Shown: in pieces, positions 25,738-38,865 of the stretch | Layout of the letters: every line of letters starts with the position of its first letter | Position numbering within the stretch: the stretch's first letter is position 1 | Source of the DNA: Paramecium tetraurelia | Lineage: Eukaryota; Ciliophora; Oligohymenophorea; Peniculida; Parameciidae | Assembly: GCF_000165425.1 (NCBI RefSeq) | Contig: NW_001798966.1 | Span: forward strand, 238,221-302,220 | Direction: 5' to 3' | Length of the DNA: 64,000 bases | Program-made: the position numbers and the translations under genes | The notes under the pieces: model-generated | The model's database searches: none | The model's input: only the letters and a program-made list of their open reading frames with translations | What the model was told of the DNA's origin: nothing

Positions 25738-26643
25738 ATGCTACCTAAATTAAATCCAAGTTTCTCAACACAATAAGGGAAATCTCAAGAAGATCTGAGC
25801 TTGAATGAAGCCAAGAGACGTTAAAAGCTACTTGAGTTGGAATAGCATAATGTTGAAAACAGAATCAGATAAATTACTAAAGAGAATGAGAAACTGTCCA
25901 AAAAAGTTTAAATGGCAGAGTAATTGGCTTTGGATGTGTATGCTTCCCGTCTGGCTTAGAAGATCAAGGTAATTGTTTATTTCTTATAAAATTGTCTAGA
26001 AAGAGCAGAAATTGCAATAATAATCCACTGTTGATCCATTAAGATATTAATAAACATAGTATGAGAGAATGAATCTTAAGAAAATGAAATAAGATGTTAA
26101 GGAAATGAAACACAACGATGCTTAATTGATGAAAAAATCACTTAAATACGAATTGATGAGAACTAGTGAAGATTAGAATAAAAAAGCTTAGAATCTGAAA
26201 TTAAGAGCCGCCTTGATCAAGGAAGACGAGAAGTTTTCTTAAGTTAAGATTCTCGAGAAAATGTTTGAGAAATAATAAAAAGTTAGATCCCTATAAGAAC
26301 TTGAAAAATAAAAGATCCTTTTGGAAAATGAAAAATACGAATACTAGATTAAATAATTAGAGGCTCAGGAAATTAAATTAGTCGAAAAATTACAAGCTAC
26401 ATAACAAAGAGAATAAGATGTTAAATAGAAGTTAATGGCAGCAACTAGACTAGCCCCTGAAGAATTTGATAAAACTTACTTAGGTGGCTAATCAATAATT
26501 TGCGAATAGGGGAATCATGTATGATTACACTTATAAAAATATAGGAAAAGACCTAAGAGGAATAAAAGGAACAGTAGGAGGATCCATAAAAAAATGAATA
26601 AGAAGGAGGGAATGAAGGATAGTAAGGCACTTAAACTGAATGA
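25738..26643 (+). CDS. Coiled-coil protein, function unknown
   Basis: 282 aa, introns 25969-25999 and 26519-26544. Almost entirely helical and charged: QKLLELEQHNVENRIRQIT, KKMKQDVKEMKHND, KQKILLENEKYEYQIKQLE, then a short less-charged piece (APEEFDKTYLGGQSIICEQ) and an acidic Gln/Glu/Gly tail. It starts only 31 bases after the pseudokinase stop, on the same strand. Probably cytoskeletal or basal-body associated by composition; no specific family recognised. Confidence 0.78.
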
Positions 26644-27048
26644 ACTGATATATAATACGGATCGTCAGTATATATTGTAAGAAAATTTACTTTCGAATTA
26701 AATTCATTTTTCAATATCCTTATAAATTTTTATAATTATATTATATTACAATGAATTAAATGTTCTATAATATTTATGTATAAAAAATTGAATATATTTG
26801 CTTAATTAAATAAAGGTATATGATATGATCTAAGAGTAATTCTATAGGTGTCATACAATTTTTCATAAAATGTAAACTCCTTTCAACTACTGATATAATC
26901 TTTAGATATTACTTAAGATAGATTTTGAGCATTTTTAAAGAAACTTTAAGTATTGATCTTTGCGATTATAATTCAATTTATAGAGGTAGAAACCTTATAT
27001 TAAAACTATTATCAGATGATTTTAATTAAAAACATAATAAATTAATTA
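26644..27048. other. Intergenic, nothing seen
   Basis: About 400 AT-rich bases between two plus-strand genes; no ORF of note and no RNA gene recognised. Confidence 0.5.
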
Positions 27049-27309
27049 ATGGAATTTAATTAAGCTGATCTCTTTTTAAGAGCTATCTCTATTTGTGAAT
27101 TGTAGATGAAATCAAATAAAGACTTAGAATATTACAATTAGTGCGCGAATTAATACTTAAAATACAAGACTGAATAAAATAGTTTGACAAAGGAATTTAA
27201 AATTTGTGATAAACAGTGCAATGAAAAAAATGAATGCAAAAGATAATGTTTAAGACTGTTGACTGATTAGCAGCAATCATTAATACAATATTTTGCAAAA
27301 ACTATTTGA
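27049..27309 (+). CDS. Small Cys-rich protein, 86 aa
   Basis: ATG to TGA, no intron. Helical and charged with six cysteines: one in AISICELQMK, one in YYNQCANQ, and a pair of CxxxC motifs five residues apart (ICDKQCNEKNECKRQC). The twin CxxxC recalls small Tim/CHCH-type mitochondrial intermembrane-space proteins, but their spacing between the pairs is usually longer, so this is only a resemblance. The spacer 27310-27705 shows no gene. Confidence 0.6.
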
Positions 27310-27705
27310 AAAAGTTTGACTATTTTTGTTTATTGTATAATAGCATAATTTCTAAAAATTAATTTAAGCTGATATTAATTTATTAATTTCTTGGTCTTTT
27401 TTTGCAAATTTGCAAATGTTTTGTTAAAAATGCATTTCACCCATTTTTTAAATTGTATATGTTTGTTGTATTAATCGATGAATCTACACTGTTTTGTAAC
27501 TTATGAAACTTAATGTAAGACACTAATAATAGTTGTATTTGAAAATTAATTTGTTAATATTGCATAAATATAATTAGTATTTAGCATTTATTCAAAATTG
27601 AACCATATTTTTTCAATTCCAATTTTATTTTTCAAAATTAATAAACATTAACTTTATCATTGACATTTAATGACATAAATAATAACTAGATAAAATATTT
27701 AATAA

Positions 27706-30700
27706 ATGAATAAATTCTAAGAGCAAATAATAAAACAAAATTAGATAATTCGTAATCCTCTCTATTAAAACCTTATTATTTTGGGATAATTTTTTTATAC
27801 TCTTATATGGATTTTTATAGCTATTTTAGTTTTGGGACATTAAAGGGAAAACCTGCATTTTAAAATATTTTATTATTTCAGTTTACCCACTAGTTCAATA
27901 CTATTCAATATTGAGTAAGTCATCATATAAAGCATTACGATAATTTTTTCATTAACCCTTCTTTTGGCCCTGTTGTTCGGAGCCAACTAGAAATATTCAA
28001 AGAAGATCCTTGGGGTCCTTTGGGATGCCTACCCAAATATATGGCAAATCATAATTATTTAAAATAGTGGGCATTGCTTACTAACCGATAATCTTAACTT
28101 CATACTGGGGATAATTAATATCATTATGGCAATTATAATTTCTCAATTAACCAGCCTGTACTCATTTTCACAAAACACAAGCCAAAGATTAATTAAATCC
28201 TATTTCGAAAGGACCCTGCTTCCGTTTTGCTATTCTGTATTAGCATTGTTCGCAGGTTTTCAAATAAATAACTCATACATATCGTATCTCTATTTAGGCG
28301 TACAATTGATTTTTGATCTCTACTTTGGGATATTATACTATGTCAAACCCCATATGCAGTATTTAAATATGAAAACACAGAAATTGGCTGTTCTGTGTTC
28401 CTTCATCAGATTTCCACTGGTGTTGTTTCTATTTTATTACCAAGGCGACGAAGTTATATATTTATCGTTATTTTCACTTCCACTCATGATACACATCCAC
28501 TTAATCCTTTGGGAAAACAGATTCATGAGTTTAATATACCGAACCAACATGTTTTTCTAGTACATCTGTCTTGATAAGTTTAGAGAGAAGGACAACCTAA
28601 TCGAATGCTACATCGAGTACTATTTTGAAATCATCAATTACAAGAAACCATTGAACAGGGTTTTAATGCTTAGTATATATTGCAATCACATGAACATGTG
28701 CTAAAACCTCAAGTGTTTTTGTTAAAACAGGAACTTCCACGATGGTGTTAAAATTACCACTCAGTTATCAATAGATCTAAAGGATATTTAGCAGTAAGTC
28801 AATTTTGCAGTGACAGAATAGGATATTTAAAAGAGTTTTAAGGAATTGATGTTATTATTTCTTGACAATTATATCAAGAATGTAAGATATACTGCTATGG
28901 GAGAAACGTTAATCTTAAAGCTAAGTCTTTACGAAAGTGAAAACTTTAAGCAGAGACTGTTTTAAGCCAAGCTCAGATTTCAATATCTTAAGTTATACTA
29001 TAATAAGTACCACCCCCAATTTTTGGAGAGATGGGCAACGTGTACATTGGTTACTGAAAAACTGCAACTTTATATAGGTGGTGTTAATAATTTGAATTTC
29101 GATCTTTCGTTGTCTTTGTAATATTTTAAATTACTAGAAAACATTCAACATGACATATGCAAAGTGATTGAAGATAAAATACTTATTTTAGAATTGTTGA
29201 AAAGAAATTATTAAAATCCAGTGCCTTATCTATTACACAGCTCCACTCAACAATACTTGAATGAATGCAACCAATTAGAATCACAAATAAAATAGCTTAT
29301 TCAACTTAATGGAATATCGTCTGAAGTGAGAGATTTGTAGGATGAGTTCTATTCTTAAATTAAAATAGACTACGGATTCAAGAACATTCGCAAAAAATCA
29401 ACCATTCCTTTCATAAACCAAAACCAAACAGCCTTTGTAATCTGTGATTATGAAGGAGAACTTATAATAAAAGATTATTCTAGCAACTTCATTTCCATGA
29501 TTGATGTAAGTTCATAAGTAAAGGGAAGTGCTATCGAATAAATTGTTCCCGTCATATTGTAACAATATCATAGAGTTGCTATTTCTCAAATGATCAATAC
29601 TGGTCAAACCAAACTTGTCAATAAGGATTAATACACTCTAATGGTCAAATCAGAAAAGTACATCTTGGAAGTAGATGCACTCTTGAGATTTGATTATAGA
29701 CAACTGGATTTTTTAAGGTTCATAGGTTTCATCCAATTGAGAGACAAGGACAGCATTTTATTACTCGCGAACGACAAAGGAAAGCTTGACTCTTATTCTA
29801 GATCTGCTGGAGTGCTGCTAAAACTGGATGAAATTGACCTTAACTTTTTGAATTACGCTTATTTATCCCCTTGTTTATTAGATGATAAAGTGGAGTAGGA
29901 GTTTGATGGATTCATATTGATTCCTAAAAGATTGTATAGATCTGATATTTTGGGATACATGAGGTACTTTATAGGATCTCCTGATGAGTGCTATATTTTC
30001 TTAGTCAACGCTGAGCATTAAAAAAAGACGTATACTTCAGTTACAATATAATGTTTGAAGGTGAATTCATTCTATTAACTGAAAGAACTGGATTTCAAGA
30101 TAATAGCGTTGGATATTATGATTAGATAAATTATGATCTTAAAGTAAGTGTACAAGTCTCAATATTTGGTTTCTCCTGAATGTATTCGCAAAATATAAAC
30201 TTTCAAAAAGACTTTTAAAATTCAACCAACAATAGAATTTAATGAAGGGGAATATAATTTAATTTATGAAGATGATTCAGAAAGAGAAATATAGATCCAA
30301 GGCAGAAACCAAAATATTCTCCCAGAATTCATTCCATCCCTGGATTCAATCAGAACATAAAATGAAAAGTTGCTTCTCACTTTTGACTAATATAGAGACT
30401 ATCCCCACACTTTAAGCAAGGATAAATCCTTCGAATAACAATAGAAATTGGACACTTTTGAGGGTTCAAAGTCTGAGTTGGATGTATACAGTAAATAAAA
30501 AAAGAATACTAATTAACTTATAGAAATTGAATTGAATGCTGCAGAAGATCAAAACATTGAAGAGTAATTACAAATTATTTTAACTACTGTGAAAGCCAGG
30601 TAAACACGAAAAGAAATGCTAGAAATGAAAAATCAATTGAAAAATAAACATAAAGCAAGTACTTGGCATGGAAATGGGAATGCGTATACTTAAAAATAAC

Positions 30701-32265
30701 TCGTTAGAAGTATTGTACATTAATTTTAAATATCTTCATTGAGTTCATTATTATCTATCAAAATAGTGTCATGCTTTTTGGTAATAATAAATATTGGATT
30801 TATCCTTGGATTTGTTATTAACAGTCTTATCAATATAGCTGGTATATAGTTGGATTCTAATAATCAAACCTATCCATTAATATTGTTTCAAGATCTCAAT
30901 TTGGTATTAATGGGGATACAACTTGAGGATTGGAGCAACGAAAATCAAGAACTAGCATAGATCTATAAGGTTTTGGGAGCTGAACAATACTAAAATTTGA
31001 GTATTCATGTCAATGATATTGAAAATGACTATCATGTATTTCTATAGGAACTTGATCAAGAAACAATAGAGGTTGAAGAAAATGGGATACCAATTACTTA
31101 TTTTAAGAAATATTTCCTCAAAAATTATATGGTGGAAAAGTTGAGAACCATATAAGAAGCTGAATCTGTTCCATTATTTGGAGATGACAGTGAGTTCTTA
31201 TTTGATAATTTTCCAGAAATTGCAACCTAATTATGGAACTTAAAAAGTAAAACAACCAGAGATGTAATTGATAGAATTGATGAATTGGATCAAATGTCAA
31301 AGTTATTACTGACCCTTTCTATTATTTGTAATCTTATAGCAATAATAATATATTTGACAATTCTGGTGGGTATTATTTAGTGGAGAAATAAGATTTATTC
31401 AACCTTGTTTCTATTCAACAACATTTAAATGTTGATTACTTAATTATCGGACTCAATCAGTCGTTCGGTTATCTAAGCATCAAATAACAAAGGGTATGAC
31501 GAGGAGAAAAACAAGAAAATTAAGTTTCTTTGGTAAGTTTATGGAGCTGCAGCCTTTTTTATACTTTCTATCATCTCCTTAGGATTTTATATACCATTAT
31601 TCCTGTATATAGATTCCGTTAACTTATAATCAATCGATGTTAATTAACTACAGACTGAACTCACCTTGATGCAACTGAAATAGTCATTGATTCTCACTTG
31701 GTGGTCTGCAAATCAAACAGAACTTGTGTATAATACTAGCTTAATCCACAATACCTCTATTATTCAATAGGCGATTGATGAGTGCACTCCTTCAGAGTAT
31801 TTTGTTTTGTACGATCTCCCTTTTGATAGTAAGTATGATTACTTTCCAGAAATTCAGCAGTATACTACAACTTCTATTTGCAATTGCTCTTTGCTGTAAA
31901 ATTAATTATAGAATGGATTTCAGGGATTTTAATCTTATGTCTCTCAACACTTATATGATTCAGATTCATAAATTGAAATTTTGCAAGCCTATAGATTTGT
32001 ATTTGAATTTCAAATCCAAAAAAAAAAAGAGTTTGATGATTATATGGAAAATCGATTATAAAATACTTTATTAACATTATAAATCATTCTAGAGATTAGC
32101 GTGATACTTATAATTACAATATAATCGTCACTTCTATTTATGATTCATAATTAAATTAAGAAATTAGTTAAATCTACTAAAAGCATCATGTACTTATTTC
32201 CTCCTCAAATTCTGGCAAACAATAAATATGCTCTATAAGTATTAATCTAAGGTAGCAATTAATGA
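27706..32265 (+). CDS. Large multi-pass membrane protein, same layout as the PAS/TmcB-like family, intronless
   Basis: 1,519 aa in one uninterrupted frame. The N-terminal part (to about 28700) has many hydrophobic helices (SLPTSSILFNIE, LTLLLALLFGA, YSVLALFAGF, LAVLCSFIRFPLVLFLFYY). A long soluble region follows, including a PAS-like segment around 29380-29900 (FVICDYEGELIIKDYSSNFI, INTGQTKLVNKDQYTLMVK). A transmembrane helix at about 30770-30840 (CFLVIINIGFILGFVIN) leads to an extracellular segment, a helix near 31310-31380, a cytosolic piece and further helices to the end. The layout matches the gene at 16180-21104, although sequence similarity by eye is weak. Function unknown. Confidence 0.75.
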
Positions 32266-32590
32266 GAATATTTTTGTTATTTATTATTTTAAATCTAATA
32301 ATCTATTCATTAAAATCAACAGAGTTCAATTAATTTCAATTAAATTCTTGCTTTTCCTCTAGACATCATTATCTAGAATAACAAAAGAAATTAATTGTAA
32401 CCTTATTTTACATAAAATAACTTAAAAAAAAAATGAAGTTATTTAATGTTTCCTCTTATTCAAATACTGATGGTTAATTAATTAATTTTTAATAAAGAAC
32501 AGTTTTAATTTATGATAAAAATATATACTAATAATTATTTGAATAGATATAGATCTATTGTTTATATATAAAAAGGTAGTAAAAATTACT
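32266..32590. other. Intergenic, nothing seen
   Basis: About 325 AT-rich bases between two plus-strand genes, without recognisable gene or repeat. Confidence 0.5.
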
Positions 32591-32659
32591 ATGGAAAATC
32601 GTTAAGATTAAAACCACTTAATTATTATAATTTCTGTTTTTAATTAATAATTAAATCTC

Positions 32660-33418
32660 ATGAGTAGAAATGGCCTTGAATAGATTTGTAATTAAGCAAC
32701 TAATTTTTGGAAATCGTAACTTTTGCCATAAAAAAAATAAGTTGAAGAAGTTTCTACTGATTTTGGTTCAAATATCCTCGTTGAATGCTCCTTTATTGAA
32801 GTTTCAGCTAAAAAAACTGAAGAGTTTCTCTTTCCATAAGCTCTAAACCTCAGCCAGATTAACGAAAAAGGTGAGTAAGAACCTCTTTATACTTAAAAAC
32901 ACAACTCATCTTAAATCGAAATTGATGAAAATTTTGAAGAAGAGGGAGATGAATTATCCTGTTCTCAATAACAGAGTAAAAGGAAGGAAAAGAAGAAATC
33001 TAGAACTCGATCAAATAAATCAAGTAAGAATTTTCATTAAAAGATTAGCTAAATAAAGAATTACAATAAGCCAAGAAGCTTTCATCATGGAACAAACTAG
33101 AATGGGAACCAACCTCAAAGACATAGCTCAACAAATCCCTGGGATGACTATCAACCAAATTAAGAGTGTATTGATGAAAAAACTAAAAACATGTAGTAAA
33201 AATAACGATTTTCAAGGTGAAGATATTTCAGATCTAATAGAAAGGATATCTAATTTACAACAGTAATTAAAATAATTAAACATAGGGAAGAAAACATAGA
33301 CAACGCTACGAAAATAGAAGAGTTAAGACAGCATATCCACACAATGGAGAATCACTTGGATTAGGCGAAGAAGTTGATCTTATAAAAATATATGATTTTA
33401 TTTCAACAATAGCAGTGA
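32660..33418 (+). CDS. SANT/Myb-like domain protein
   Basis: 236 aa from the Met at 32660 (an upstream in-frame ATG at 32591 would give 259). Introns 33024-33048 and 33263-33285. An acidic region (EIDENFEEEGDEL) and a basic, NLS-like stretch (KRKEKKKSRTRSNKS) precede a helix-turn-helix unit reading ISQEAFIMEQTRMGTNLKDI then AQQIPGMTINQIKSVLMKKL, as in SANT/Myb domains of transcription and chromatin factors such as TFIIIB B''. A C-terminal coiled coil (IEELRQHIHTMENHLDQAKK) and poly-Gln end the protein. The SANT assignment rests on pattern alone; the usual tryptophans are mostly missing. Confidence 0.65.
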
Positions 33419-33569
33419 GGAGTTTAGATTTCACTTACTTGATTTTTATTAACAAGTTGAATTTGAGCATCATCAATTTCAAACTATAATTATGTTGATC
33501 AAATTCTAATCGTAAAGATAATTCAAAATAATTAGTAAATAACATAATATAAAATTATTGTTAGTGTAA

Positions 33570-36500
33570 TCAAAAAAATTCTAAATACACTCTTTTATTG
33601 AAATCGTTTCTCTTCAACTATTAAAAGAAAGTCTCAATATCCCTTTCATTAGTAAAGAACTTGCTCTCTTCAGAGACATTAGCTAATTATTTTAAATACA
33701 ACATATTCATATTTTGATTGGCGATGTTAAAGATTAATAGATGTATATTCTTTTTCTTAATTAAACTTTGAAGCCGATTGATGGACATCTAATTGTAATT
33801 TCTCACTCCTTCACTAAACACACAAACATATCTAAGCACCTAATCATCTTTTTCCTCATTAATCATATCAATGTCGATTTTATACTAATTCTATACATAA
33901 ATCTCAATATATATTACCATGTTTTCGTGCAGACTATTATTTTCCGATAATTCATCACCATCCTTAATTATTTAACTAAACCCCTATGAAAAGGTTTTGC
34001 CATTTTTCGAAGAATTGGAAAACCCCCTGAATTCGACATCCGAAAATTTAAACTCTTCCTGCTCTATCTGCTATTTAATCTTATTTGATTTTAGATGTAA
34101 CGCTAATTGCTTTCTCTATTCAAGTTTATCTTTTTCAAATAGAATTGCTATCACTATTTCTAACACCAAAAATATATTCGCCTGTCCTCCAGGTTTAATT
34201 AAGGTCTTATCAATTATTGATTCAAGCAATTTCTTATAAGTTCCTTTAACCTGTAATGAGAATATCTCATGTAGCGATTCATTAAAAGCATATAATGCAA
34301 CCTCAGCATCTTCGTCCAATTTTTGAATAACATATTTGCACATTGAATGGGACAACGTAATTTACTCATTGGTCATTTCTGATGAATAATCTATCAAAAA
34401 GATAAATTCAAGCTTTTTTGGCTAATTCTATTAAGAAAACTTTATTAAACAGTCAATATCGATTTAACATTTCTTAAAAATCTTGATTAAGGATTTTAAA
34501 ACCAATTTTTATAGTCCTGGATCATAAAACCCATCAGCTTTTAAAATAGACACAAATTTTTATGATGCCTAAAAGTAATCCTCATTGATCATCAAGATTA
34601 AAGCCTATTGCATACATAAAATGAACTTACTTCTAACCCATAGATCTTCTCTTGGAGTATTTCAAGAGGTATATTTCTAAAGATATCCACAAACTCTTTA
34701 GAATCCAATTGCTTAATGTCATCTTTAATTGATTTGAGGATAGCGAACTTATTTTGAGCCTCCTTTAATTCTTAATACGCCTTTTCCATAATCTTTGCCT
34801 TAACAAAACAGAAAGCTTTTTTTATGTAAATATTGATTTTCATATATTGAATTGAGAAGGAATCAGGGAGATTTTAAATGTCATCCATCACATCATTGAA
34901 TTATTTAACACTTTCATTCAAAAATGTTGATTATGTTTTAGACATACTATAATTAAATAGAATGCAAGCTAATTGGTACTTTCGAAAAGCAATCTTATAT
35001 TCTAAGATTTATTTCTTTTGTAGGAATTCCTCATCCAAATAAGCTTTTGATATTGGAGAAGACCTTCTTGGAGAGGATCTCCTTGGACTATCTATAGGTT
35101 CTAAGAGTTCAGAGTTTTATTATTTAATCTATTGGTCTTCTTATGTGATATTCTTGACTTAATTTATTGTTTATCTCAGACCTCGATTTTCAAATTCTGG
35201 CTAGCTTTTCATCTGTGAGGTTTCTATATAATTTCTAGATTTTTGAATAGTTTGTCCTCTAGATAAATTAGTTTGTGCATTTTGTATTACCTTAGTTTTT
35301 TTTTCAATATCCTTTATGACACTTCTCATCACCTAATCATCTTGTCTCTAAAACTTCTATAGAACGTTGTTTTTCAATCGAAGATATAATTTCATAAGTT
35401 GTTGGTCATCATGAGTTTGGGCTGCTTAATTCGCATACTTCTGCATTTCAATGAGACTTTATAAATCTTGGTTTGCAATTAAGACAGATTCTTCTTACTC
35501 GTTCATAGCCTCAAGATATCTTTGGTTTTTCATATGTATTCTTGCGATATTGTTAGCACAGATGCCAACAGCAGGATTGTTGTTATATTTCTTGTAGAAA
35601 CTCTTAGACATGCTTAGAATGATAAGTGCCTCAGCTTCATTAATTTCTTATGATTCTTATAAGAGTTTGTTGTTTGAATACTTGATGCTATTAAGTAGAT
35701 TAATTATGACTTCGTATGATTGCCTAATCTCCTGGTTGTAGAATAAATTAGAATAGCTTTGTAAATTGAAATCCTGAATCTCTAGATACTTCATATCCAC
35801 GTCAGTTAATTTGATTAATTGGTTTATTGGCATTTCGAGGGATAAAGCTAATATAACTCCTTTTCTCCAAAAGTAAAGTAACAAGGCAATATGAATGGCA
35901 CAACCTATGACTATCTCATTGATCAGTGTAGATTAAGCAAGATTATTTTCTCCAGCTAGTTTTTAATAATCTACCAGTGACATCGAATATAGAAAAACAA
36001 CTGAACAGTTTTTCAATAATTGTTGGGTTAAATCTATTGAGGGATAATTTGGGTGTGTAAAGTAATAGGATTGGAAAAATACTATTCGCTATTCACCCAT
36101 CCCATCGTAGATCATATTCCATTCTCTCTATTGGATTGGGACACTTATTAATGAATATAGTTGGCTTTAAAAATCTTCAGTTTAATTAGGCCATAGGGAT
36201 AAGGCACTTTCCAAACTTCCATTTATGAGTTTACCATTTGATATCTCATTTAGTTAACCGTTTGTTAGAAAAGAATAGATAATTGGTGAATTGGAGTTTA
36301 CTATTAAGGGAATACTTAATTTTGTTTGAATTTAAAAATTACAATAATGAGCTTGATTGCCAACATTCAAACTCCAGATTTCGCTATTATTTTCTATTTT
36401 AGGAAAAACAATTTAAGAAGAAAATTGGGATAAAAAAGATTCGCAATTGTCTGGTGTTTAGCAATTTTTAATTGATTTATTATACCATTCGTTTGCTATT

Positions 36501-37005
36501 GATTCATTTTTACTGAGAAAGGTGATTCCCAAGCCATTTTGGCAGAGCAAATGGATTTCTTCAAATATTGCATTCTCAATATAGATTTTTATAACTCTAG
36601 TAAGTGATGAATATAATTATAAGGTTGAAAATTAGTTTGAGTATTAATCTTTCAATTGTTGTAGACTTGTAGCTGGTTAAAAGTGCCAAAATACTTGATC
36701 GAGTTCTTTTTCATTCAATTATTAAAAATTATTGATGGAATTGACAAGATTAGATATGCCATAGAGGGAATTGATATCTGGCCTAATAGATCGGCCATAA
36801 TAGTATCTCGTGAATCGGATTGAGTTCTAAATCAAAATTTCAATATTACTAATGAAGTTTCAGTATAAAGCAAGGAAGAAAGTATTTCGCTCTAGGAAAT
36901 GTTTGTACCTTTAAAATATAATCCTAATAGCACTATCAAACTACAAAGGAAATAAAGTAGTGCGAGAAATACTGTCATTAGTATTAGCCTATATCTCAAT
37001 TCCAT
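33570..37005 (-). CDS. Two-TM receptor-like protein with cytosolic von Willebrand A domain
   Basis: 1,128 aa; introns 36827-36849 and 34605-34630. The N-terminal helix (LILMTVFLALLYFLCSLIVL) starts an extracellular segment of about 330 residues, closed by a second helix (IVIGCAIHIALLLYFW). The cytosolic part has helical repeats (a TPR-like NPAVGICANNIARIHMKN stretch), a Ser/Pro-rich linker (DSPRRSSPRRSSPISKAY), another helical part, and a vWA domain beginning FIFLIDYSSEMT near base 34400. The metal site reads DYSSE rather than DxSxS, so metal binding is uncertain. Sensor outside, protein-interaction module inside is the obvious reading, but ligand and partners are unknown. Confidence 0.72.
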
Positions 37006-37296
37006 TAATATATTTATAAATGGATTTTCAAATTATAGACAAATTATTTATTGGATTTTGGTTTATTAATATATTGATTACTCATACTTCTTAATTTAAG
37101 ATTTAATTTGGACTCCAAGGTAAATAAGTAAATGTTGATGAAAAATTGGGAGTTTGAATTTTGATGACAGTTTATAATTAATCAACAATTTCCCCCATTA
37201 ATTAACAAATCAACTAAGTCCTTTTCTAGACAGTTCCTTCATAAGCATAATATTAAATATTAACTATCCTATATATTAATGTTCATTCAGAATATA
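37006..37296. other. Intergenic between tandem minus-strand genes
   Basis: About 290 AT-rich bases holding the 5' flank of the vWA receptor gene and the 3' flank of the ERV41/46-like gene. No recognisable element. Confidence 0.45.
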
Positions 37297-38498
37297 TCAC
37301 AACCCCAATCTACTGAAAATTGAATTTATGAATTGACTAGTAGAAAATACTCCTCCTATCACAGCGAAGATGGCTACCACTAATTGAGTCCAAGATGATA
37401 TTTTGCTCTAATAAATTGTAGTTATTGGATCGAATTCATATTTAAATATGATTTAAGGTAGCCTTTCACTTGTTAGCAATCTGACTATAGATAACTTTTA
37501 AAATCTTACTTCTGTTCATATGCTGTAAATGTGTATAAGTCTGCCTCTGTGAACAAAGTCTCATAATGACTTTCAACCAACTTCAAATAATATTAAGTGT
37601 CCTCTTTTTATTTCAGCTGGTGAGTTGTACCATCCAGAGTGTTAGTAGTCTTGAAATACCTTCCGAAAGTAGGTCCTTGCTTTTAGGGTGTAAACTCTAA
37701 CCAGTTGATAGTATGTGAAAGTTAAATGTCTTGGGAAATCAACTATTATTAATATTTACAAGTTCATACACTAACTGCCTATCCCTTCCCATGGAAACTG
37801 ATGTGAAAATTACCGGGAATTCTTTTGATGTAGAAATGCCCAAAGATTTGACATGATTCTCCGTAAGTGAATGCCATTGCAGTTAGATCATTCATATCTA
37901 TATATTGTTATCCTCTTCTTTCCTCTCCAAAATCTTCAGTAAACAACACTCTTCTTCCATTTTATTATATGTAAGAATATTTGCATTGTTGAATACTCTC
38001 CTTTCTAGGCAAAGGCCAATCTCGACTTGCATATGCCAATAAAACATCTTAACATGTTATACATTTTTGCCCCTCAAACAATTATGCTCCATAACAATCA
38101 TTTACTTCATTCGCATTATGCCAATTCCAGTGATACAATGATTGTTCAAACAATTTCACATTCTCTGCATACTCTTTATTAATGAATCTACCATCTCTAA
38201 TTCTTAACTTATGTATTGTGTATTCCATATCTTCCAAATGAGTGCCTGTAACATCTTGCTAATCCAATGATAAGGCAAAACATGTCATATCATGAACTGT
38301 GATATTCAAATTAACTCTTATTCTTTCATCAACATTGGTGGTATCAATCGTGGACAATACTTCCAATTAAAATGATCTTATTATTTCTCCAATAATTAGA
38401 AATCCAACTGAAAATATAGTAACAAGGGCTAATATTCCACCACAAGTAGTCTTCTTTGTTTCTACTTTTGACTTTGTGAATAAATTGATATACTACAT
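37297..38498 (-). CDS. ERV41/ERV46 (ERGIC)-type cargo receptor
   Basis: 381 aa; introns 37743-37769 and 37481-37509 (the latter uses a CAG acceptor four bases past TAG to keep frame). Start MQYINLFTKSKVETKKTTCG. The first transmembrane helix (GILALVTIFSVGFLIIGEII) is followed by the conserved lumenal segment RIRVNLNITVHDMTCFALSL then DQQDVTGTH, Cys-rich lumenal sequence, NFHISFHGKG, HTINWLEFTPQKQGPTFGRY, and a final helix (SWTQLVVAIFAVIGGVFSTS). This is the family that cycles between ER and Golgi in COPII/COPI vesicles and retrieves or exports cargo. No clear C-terminal KKxx signal is seen. Confidence 0.88.
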
Positions 38499-38865
38499 AA
38501 ATTAATTTATATTAAAGTAAGCAATTATGAGAATATATTCAAATATTGAACTTGAATTTACATTCCTTCTACTCTTCTAACCGTTGATTATTCTGAACGC
38601 TTTTATGATTTTTTATTAAATAAATTAAGTATTCAGGATTCTCACAACTTATTACTTAAATTTTTTTATTATCAAATCAATTTTATATATCCCAAACTAA
38701 TGTAATTTACAAGATCTCTTTGCTTTCATATTCACCTCAAGCAAAATCATGATATTTAAGGAGGACTGAAAACAGGGAGGAAAAATTTGTTTGTGTCACA
38801 AATTAATGTCTTTTTTGCAGAGAAATAAATTAGTTAATAAATACAAAATAAATGATGAGTTATTC
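38499..38865. other. Intergenic, nothing seen
   Basis: About 370 AT-rich bases between two minus-strand genes. Confidence 0.45.
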
